NCBI GenBank assembly: GCA_032871835.1
Contig: CM065301.1
Location: 15,765,291-15,829,290, forward strand
Direction of reading: 5' to 3'
DNA length: 64,000 nucleotides
DNA from: Dipteronia dyeriana
Taxonomy: Eukaryota; Streptophyta; Magnoliopsida; Sapindales; Sapindaceae
Each line of letters opens with the position of its first letter. Position 1 is the stretch's first letter. Under the pieces are notes generated by a model, which worked only from the letters and a program-made list of their open reading frames with translations, did not search any database and had not been told where the DNA came from. Of this stretch, positions 56,830 through 64,000 are shown in pieces. Position numbers and translations under genes: made by a program.

Positions 56830-59800
56830 ATGGATGTCGATTCAACTATGGTGCCGGAGACCGATCACGATCCGGCCTCTCCAAAGCAAAACACGGCCAC
56901 GTCTCCTGCGGCGATGGAAAGAGAACAGCTAGCTGACCAGCCAACCGGATCTCCGACAGCCTCTTCGACGCCTGCACCTTCGCAGCAGCAGCAGCAGCAG
57001 CAGGAGCAGCAGCAGCAACAAAGCCCCGTGGTGGGGCCGAGGTGCGCGCCGACCTACACGGTGGTGAACGCCATAATAGAGAAGAAGGAGGATGGGCCGG
57101 GCCCGAGGTGCGGCCACACGCTAACGGCAGTCGCTGCAGTTGGAGAGGAGGGGACGCCGGGCTACATTGGACCCAGGTTGATATTGTTTGGTGGTGCTAC
57201 TGCTCTTGAAGGCAATTCTGCGGCCTCTGGGACGCCTTCCTCCGCTGGAAGCGCTGGCATACGTATGTTTTTTTTATTCATTTCATGCTTGTTGTTGCTT
57301 CTTTTTCTTTGTTTAGGTTATTGTACCTGCAAATTTCAATATTGCTTAAATTGTCAAATCCTTTTGAAGGTTAAGTGACTTGAGGTTTGAGAATGAAGAA
57401 CCATGTAATAATTTGGAAACCAAGTAAAATTATAGTTCTAAGTTTTGCAATTAACCGAGAAACCCTAGTTTTAATCCAAGATATGATTTGTTTGGAAAGC
57501 CAAGTAACTGTAGCTGCATTTGTTTTTGGTAATTATGATAAATATTATTATTTTTAAGCCGACGTAATTAATGTTGGATAGTTTGGTTGTTTTGTTGGTC
57601 CATAAACCCAAAATTCCTGTATTATATGGGTGCGAGGTAGTGTGACCGTCATAAGAACAGTAGCTTTGTCGATTTTTGTGCAATTGTAAAGCCGTATTTG
57701 GTTAGTATTTATTATTTATTGTCTGACTGTAGATATCTTTTATGTAAAGCCCCGCGGATTTCATTTACCATTTATGTATAACCCTGATTTAAATTCTTAG
57801 TTGTTCCGGCTAATCCAAGTGGCATATGAAGTTGATGGGTTGAAGCACTTGTAATTCAAGTAGTGTTATTGGTATTTTCTTATCGTACAAGGTCCAGAAA
57901 AATAAAGTTATATACTTATATTACAGATTGGAGCAATCAAGTATTATAAGCCAAGTTTTGTCGAATTCATCAACTCCATCTGTATACTTTGGTCTTCGGT
58001 TAAGTAATGTTGTGGAGTATGATACCTACCGTTGAAGTCCATCTAACTCAAGTAGTAAATTTTCTTCTTATGTTACTGTATCTGATACTTGGACTGAACT
58101 CAAGGTTTATGAACGGTATTACGAACCTAATTTTCTGAAGTTAAATCTGGCTACACACAATTGCTTCTTGGTCTGATAGGATAAACAATATTGCTTTTGA
58201 TTGTCCTTATTCTGTTCAAGCTTAATGTTGACCCAAGTGTTGTCAAAGTTCAAGTATCAAGCTGTGTATTTTGGTAATTTTCTTTTGTTGTATTCTGTGC
58301 ATTCCTAGTTGCTAAAATTCTTTCTTTGAACTTTTAATGATCTGAGATTTTTTTCTTGTTGAGGAAATCCTTATACTTTTGATCACAAGTGAAGTTCTGC
58401 TTTCAGTGGTATCTGGTGCAATGTGTTTATGATGAACCCCTAGTTATTCTCATTACATTTATAGGAGCACATTTGGTTTTATAGGAATATATCAGGTTCA
58501 CTCCTCAGCTATACTTGTAAATAATGCATTAGTTGAACAATAATTGATTATTTATCTATCTTTTCTTTCAAACTTACTTGAAGGCGTAATTTCTCTTTGG
58601 AGTTCAAAGAGTTAAATTTCATGCTCCAAGTTCTCATAATCATTATGTTTTACTTGAAATACAGGACTAGCAGGTGCAACTGCTGATGTGCACTGTTATG
58701 ATGTGTTAACAAATAAATGGTCCAGGTAAGTCTAGGATAAAATATTTTATTTCTCATCAGCTGTGGTAGACTTAAACAGTGCCATCATTTCTAGTTATTA
58801 TAATGTTTATTTGTAATTAAAATTATGCTTATAATGAATTTAATTTTCAGGATCACTCCCTTTGGAGAGCCACCCACACCAAGGGCTGCACATGTGGCAA
58901 CAGCTGTTGGAACCATGGTAGTTATTCAGGTAAAATATGTTTCATTATCCAAATAAATTTATTTTGTTAAGATTAATCATTACGGTTACACTGGAATCAT
59001 TTTTCTTTTTTCAACTCAGGGAGGAATTGGTCCAGCTGGTTTGTCTGCCGAGGATCTTCATGTTCTGGACCTAACACAGCAACGGCCGCGATGGCATAGG
59101 TTAGACTCTTGAAGGATATTCCCCTTTTTGTATTTTTTAGTTTTAAACACATTTTGTTGAAATGGATGCCATTTTCCTTGTAGGGTTGTCGTTCAAGGCC
59201 CTGGACCTGGACCGCGTTATGGACATGTGATGGCATTGGTGGGGCAACGGTATCTCATGGCAATTGGTGGGAATGATGGTAAGCCATTTAATTGTGTTGT
59301 CTCTTCATCTTGTACAGATTATGTTGACATAGAAAAAAAAATAGATAAAAGAAAAATCTATTTGAAATCTCGAACTAGTTGAGATGTGGTTTAGTTGAGT
59401 ATAGTGTGCTTAATTTCTAATGGATTCTTAAAATAATATATGTTCTTGTTCCCCAGGAAAGCGGCCTTTGGCTGATGTATGGGCCCTAGACACGGCTGCC
59501 AAGCCTTATGAATGGCGTAAATTGGAACCTGAGGGCGAGGGTCCACCTCCATGCATGTAATCCCTCTCTCTCTCTCTCTCTCCTGGAAGCATGACAACTT
59601 AAATACTTTATGAGGGATGCTACATACTCTCTCCCAACTCACTCTCGCAATCCACTCTCTTCTTATGTTGACACATGTCAACCTTTTGCCTTTTGACATA
59701 AAATTTGGAGCATAATGAATGTATTGTTTTTTCAATTCAGACCAACCAACCTCTTCCCAAATTGCCCTATCTTTTTAACAAATATAATCTGTAATATCTT

Positions 59801-59915
59801 TCATCTAATTATTTCCAAAAATCATTTAGACTTTAAAAAAAAAAGAATGTTTCTGAATTTTTTACTAAAAGTTTAATTCTCTCTTTTTTTTACTCCTAAA
59901 TATCATTTATACTCC

Positions 59916-59960
<45 letters not shown>

Positions 59961-61443
59961 GAGAATGCTTGGTTTGAGTGGTAAATAAGATGAAAAAACA
60001 ATTCATTTTCATGGCTCCAATTTTTATGGCAAAACGCAAAAAGTTGACATGTGTCAACATAAGAATAGAGAGTGGGTGGAGAGAGTGTATGTAGCATCCC
60101 TCATACTTTATTGAAATACATGTACATGGTCTCTGTCTGTTGTACATGAGCACAAATATTAGTTCTGAAAGTATCATGATAATATGTTTTATTAAATATT
60201 AATTAAATATCAATTATGATTTGCCTTTCCTAAATGATGTTAGTTTTTGTTAACCTTTATTCATGATATCATTTTTTTTCTGGTATCATTATTTTATATT
60301 AAAGTTAGGTTCACATCTGATCGTTTATGTTTGACTAGGTATGCAACTGCAAGTGCCCGCTCTGATGGTCTTCTTCTGCTCTGTGGAGGGAGAGATGCAA
60401 GCAGCGTGGTGAGTTTTTATTTTTTCTTAATAGTTTCCTTTTTATCACACAACCCGCCCTATTTCTACCCCATTTAAAAAGTACAAAATAAAACAAGTGT
60501 CCCTCTAAGGTTAGTTTGAGGGGATTTGATCCCTAAACCTTTTACTCCACTCCAAAAGATTTAATCTTCTAGACATATAGTAGCAGTGTTGTGAGTGTCT
60601 AAGGTTCAAATATTCCCTTTTAGAGGGAAGTAGTGCTTGGTATGGTTTTTGTTGCTTAATATGATTTTGATTTTCACTGTTAGCTTAAGAACTTTCCTTC
60701 TGGGGTTGGGATACCGAATAGATACATTGAGAAAAGTTTGGCTATGACTTGTTCAGAATAACTTGCCTTTTTGTACATTTTTTAAAGTAGGCTGAGATAG
60801 TTAAAGTGTAATTTACATATTGATATTTTAAAGATGTAATTTTTTGAAAATATCTGCTATAGACTATTATAGTCATGGCAAAATACACATTCAACAAATT
60901 TAGAGAGCCCAACAACTAGAAGTTTTATATAGATACTGTTTAAGGAAAAGATTTTGAAATATAAAGTTGGAAAGTTTTTCATAGGTTTTCTTGGAAATTT
61001 GAGTTCTTTAATTGTACCACTAGAACCACGTAGTTAGGGGTGATTTAATCAGTTATTTCCTTTTTCTATTTTTTCAATTTTTTTCCTCTTTTTCCGGAGT
61101 TTTGGGAATGTGGGATTGTTGAGAACCTGCTTCAATATCTCTGGGAATCTTTTAGCTGGCACAAACTTACTAGGGGCAGGAGTGGAATAAGAACATCATT
61201 TGATCTCCCATATCTGATTTTAGATTATTTGCTCATGGGGAGCTGAGGGCTCTGGTTTTCACGAGTATGCTCATATTTTTGGTAAATTTGCAAACGGAAA
61301 AAAGTTGGCAAACCTAGCTGCCTGATTTTTTTTTAAACATATTTCTAGAGGGTTGGGTTGGGGCTTGCAATTACTTTTTGGTTTTGTTGATTCTCATACA
61401 GTAACTGTTGTCTTATCTTGGTATTCTCCTGGCTCTAATAATT

Positions 61444-61481
<38 letters not shown>

Positions 61482-63120
61482 CCCCCCCCCCTCCTCCCCT
61501 CTCTCTCACGCTCTATTTTCTTTCTCAAATCTCAATAGTTCAGGAAACAATTATTTTATTTTATTTTTTGTTGCGAGTTAACTGTCTGCAATGTATTGTC
61601 ATATTATGTTTTCGGTTTGCTTTTAGATGGTGAGGAGAATAGTTTGCTACTGTAAACAGGATGTCATAGTTAATCTCCTGCCCTTCTTGCAAGATTTTGC
61701 TGTCGTTCTCCTAGCACTGTTTGTTGAATACAGTACCTGCATGTTGTGTAATTTATTATGAGTTTCTCGGGGATTTACTTTCCCATAAATTTTATGTAGT
61801 AAGCGATTTACAAATGGCATGTATGATTATTGCCTTATTGGTGGTTTTATAAATGCAAAGATATGGTGGATAGTGTATTTTTTGGCTAAACTTTAAAATG
61901 GATACTTTTCTGAGGTACCAAAGTTGAAATTGTTATAGCACTGAGGGCTTTTATGTAATCAGGATCTTGCGTACATGTAAATTATAATTTATATCCAACC
62001 ATGTGAATTGCAGATGATCCCTGGAAATTCGTTTCTCTTCTATTTCAAATTATAACATATGTTTATGATCAATATTGTGCTGGAGCAAGAGATTTAGGGA
62101 TCATATTCCCCTCACACCAACCTTGGAGGGGGGATCAGTTTGATTTGTTCTTGTGTGTTTATGAGCTATATTGATTCTGTTGCCCATGCGTTCTTTTTAT
62201 TAACCCATCATACGTGTTGTAAACGTTCTGCTTAAATAGTATGCAGCAAGTCCATCCCATTTCCTTTCTGCTTAAGCTTATTGTTAAAATTCTTGTTTCT
62301 TATTGGCCAAACTCTTATTATGCTGGTAATGCAAGCATTGGTTGATATATTCTAGTTTTGTTGCTTGTTCTCCCTCCTTTGATTTTTGCAGCCTTTGGCA
62401 AGCGCATACGGACTTGCTAAACATAGGGATGGTCGTTGGGAATGGGCTATTGCTCCTGGTGTCTCACCATCTCCAAGATATCAACATGCAGCAGTGGGTT
62501 TTGGTTTTGGTTTTCTTCTTTTTTTCTTTTTATTTTAAGCTGACCCCTTGCATCCTTTAGTGGTAGATTTATTACTTGTATTTAACATGTTTCCAGGTCT
62601 TTGTCAATGCACGGCTTCATGTGTCTGGAGGGGCACTTGGTGGTGGACGCATGGTAGAGGATTCATCAAGTGTTGCAGGTACTTGATCTTGGTACTTGGA
62701 ATCTTGAACTTTGTGTTCTTGGTATGAAGCAATAATCGGTATAGTTACTACTGCTGGTGTTAAAATAAGTGAAACATTATAATGATGGCGTCAAGCGTAG
62801 TTAGTGAAACACATTAGAAATTCTGGTATTACTTTTGTTGCTATGAAGATTTTACTTTTCATTACCGCTGTGCATGCTGTCTCTCATTTTTAACTGATTT
62901 TAAAAGTCTTACTATTCTCTTGTTTTTGTCCTGTTTATAGTGTTGGATACTGCAGCTGGAGTATGGTGTGATACAAAATCTGTCGTCACTAGTCCCAGAA
63001 CAGGCAGATACAGTGCCGATGCTGCTGGTGGAGATGCTGCAGTTGAGCTGACGAGGCGTTGCAGGCATGCAGCTGCAGCAATTGGTGACTTGATTTTTAT
63101 TTATGGTGGTTTACGTGGTG
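56830..63120 (+). CDS. BSL2/3: BSL2/BSL3-like kelch-repeat Ser/Thr phosphatase, exons 1-10 (5' part)
   Basis: Exons: 56830-57262, 58665-58725, 58851-58929, 59020-59099, 59184-59278, 59457-59556, 60339-60408, 62392-62493, 62597-62678, 62941-63120. All introns are GT-AG, and the joined frame has 427 codons plus one base without a stop. The protein starts MDVDSTMVPE, has a poly-Gln tract (residues 52-64) and PRCAPTYTVVNAIIEKKEDG. Kelch blades follow, with GG at LILFGGATALEG (about 120), VVIQGGIGPAG, YLMAIGGNDGKRP, LLLLCGGRDA, LHVSGGALGGGR and LIFIYGGLRGG. This is the N-terminal kelch half of the BSU1-like family. In Arabidopsis the family acts in brassinosteroid signalling and dephosphorylates BIN2-type kinases. 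The PPP phosphatase half lies beyond 64000. Length and exon order fit an intact gene. BSL2 versus BSL3 cannot be decided here. Confidence 0.96.
56983..57021 (+). repeat. CAG/CAA repeat coding poly-Gln in BSL exon 1
   Basis: Thirteen codons give Q7-E-Q5, mostly CAG with two CAA. Variable-length Q tracts at this position are plausible in the family, and the tract is likely polymorphic. Confidence 0.9.
57263..58664 (+). other. BSL intron 1 (1402 bp)
   Basis: Donor GTATGT, acceptor ATACAG. T-rich, with no inserted element that I can recognise. Confidence 0.85.
59612..60102. mobile_element. MULE-type MITE, 491 bp, in BSL intron 6, TSD ATACTTTAT
   Basis: Perfect 9-bp duplications ATACTTTAT lie at 59603-59611 and 60103-60111. 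The terminal inverted repeats are about 70-80 bp (GAGGGATGCTACATAC at the tip, and TTATGTTGACACATGTCAAC further in) with small indels between the arms. The inside is non-coding and has a (TA)n run at about 59922-59955. A 9-bp duplication with long TIRs is the signature of Mutator-like elements. Confidence 0.93.
60409..62391 (+). other. BSL intron 7 (1983 bp)
   Basis: Donor GTGAGT, acceptor TTGCAG. The largest complete intron. It contains a (CT)n/C-run at 61446-61491 and no recognised element. Confidence 0.85.
61446..61491. repeat. (CT)n followed by a C-run in BSL intron 7
   Basis: About 17 CT units run directly into about 12 C residues, then mixed CTCC. Likely length-variable. Confidence 0.95.
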
Positions 63121-63424
63121 GTAAGACATACATTCAATACAAAAGTTTTTCTGTAATTCTTTCTAGTTTCTGTTCTGTTATTCAAACTTAGTTTTACTTA
63201 CCAAAATTTAGCATCACATCCCACTGTAAAAGTCTTGTCTCACCAACAGATGTGCTAGAGTCTTCTGGTTTCTAGATGTGAATATAGCAAGATGAGTTTG
63301 TAAGTTTGGTTTCGTAAATTTGTTTCCTGTGTTTGTTATGCTTTCTGACTATGAAAGATGGGAATTTTTGAGAAGTTGGGAAGAATCCTTAATTGATGAC
63401 AAGTTATGGAAGTATCAATGTTCT

Positions 63425-63565
63425 AAAAAACGCAATGAGGCTCGCCTTAGAGGCGAAATGTGAACATTCGCATTGAGACTTAAGCCTCAATGCTGGTTAT
63501 TTGAGGCTTGCGCCTCACAACTCCGCCTTAGAGGCATAATGAGGATTGAGGCTGTACGCCTCAAT
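63425..63565. repeat. GAGGCG/GCCTC clustered repeat in BSL intron 10
   Basis: GAGGCT, GAGGCG and GCCTCA words in both orientations are packed into about 140 bp (for example CGCCTTAGAGGCG, TTGAGGCTTGCGCCTCA). It forms several short overlapping hairpins in otherwise AT-rich intron DNA. Probably the core of a small decayed repeat. Confidence 0.7.
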
Positions 63566-63782
63566 TGTAGTCTGTTTTCTATTGGGTTTTAATAGTTTTT
63601 GAAGGCCCAATTGAACATTTTGAAGTAGCCCATTGAAAATTATAAACTGATGGGTTTTAAATTGTATTTAAAGTCCAAATAAGAGGCCCACCGGTCCAAA
63701 AAAGAAAGAAAAGAGAAACCCATTGTGTTAGTGTTTGTTAATTTACTATTGTTCGTCACTAACTCATCTTCTTCTCTTGTGC

Positions 63783-63783
<1 letters not shown>

Positions 63784-63815
<32 letters not shown>
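63784..63815. repeat. (CTG)n microsatellite
   Basis: About 10.7 CTG units in intron 10. Likely length-variable. Confidence 0.95.
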
Positions 63816-63818
<3 letters not shown>

Positions 63819-64000
63819 CTCATGTTATGAATTATGAACTTATTGGTTGTTTTATGAAATATGAATTTTATGTGCTATATATAGTGGTTTTTCAATCGGT
63901 GTGTACTGATATAACTCAGTGCGTTACATGTGAACCATTGATTATGGAGAAGTTTTAACAAGTGCATACACTTTGAGTCAAAATATGTAGATCTAATGGT

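Larger units (their letters stand above)
63121..64000 (+). other. BSL intron 10, cut by the window end
   Basis: Donor GTAAGA at 63121. No acceptor leading to exon 11 (expected to continue the frame after one base, G-V-L-L-type) is seen before 64000. Confidence 0.8.

Noticed and set aside
59903..60177. ORFs with Ile-Tyr repeats in BSL intron 6
   Set aside because: They are translations of the (TA)n run within the MITE.

Overview
The window is plant nuclear DNA, most likely from a eudicot. It is AT-rich and crowded with decayed class I and class II transposable elements. The one intact host gene has many GT-AG introns and matches the plant-only kelch phosphatase family BSL2/BSL3. I cannot name the species. 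There are no bacterial operons, CRISPR arrays or convincing tRNA/rRNA genes.

Layout. (1) 1-3.2 kb: AT-rich intergenic DNA with small direct repeats. (2) 3.2-5.8 kb (+): a FAR1/MURA-type MULE transposase pseudogene (FAR1 domain, MULE core, SWIM finger, zinc knuckle). (3) 7.4-13.7 kb (-): pieces of a plant transposon gene of the DUF1985/Ulp1-protease type, split by two solo LTRs (8904-11293 and 12340-12961), both with perfect 5-bp target duplications. (4) 14-15.5 kb: debris of an LTR element. (5) 17475-20779 (-): a young, internally deleted Copia element that keeps an intact 517-aa RT/RNase H ORF. (6) 22151-28375 (+): an old Copia element whose 5' LTR holds a 1368-bp solo LTR. (7) 28.4-28.8 kb (+): a relic exon of a Josephin (ataxin-3-like) deubiquitinase. 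(8) 28.8-32.5 kb: SINE, MITEs and a hairpin-forming minisatellite. (9) 32.5-50.2 kb: a nested stack. A hAT transposase pseudogene (-) was split by a 1.76-kb solo LTR and by a 14.2-kb Tat-like Gypsy element (35274-49439, -). That Gypsy element was in turn hit by a 1449-bp solo LTR inside its RT/RNase H region. It also carries a long antisense additional ORF between pol and its 3' LTR. (10) 50.2-54.6 kb (-): a Copia gag fragment, a LINE endonuclease fragment and a TNL-type LRR relic. (11) 55517-55911: a GC-rich hAT-type MITE with an 8-bp target duplication. (12) 56830-63120 (+): exons 1-10 of a BSL2/BSL3 gene (complete kelch half). The phosphatase half lies beyond the window. Intron 6 of this gene holds a MULE-type MITE with a perfect 9-bp duplication.

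The transposon genes do not act together as a pathway. Apart from the BSL gene, most coding pieces carry stops or frameshifts. Insertions inside other elements give a relative order of events: hAT first, then Gypsy and a solo-LTR family inside it, then another solo LTR inside the Gypsy. The Copia copy at 17.5 kb has the most similar LTR pair and looks like the youngest element.
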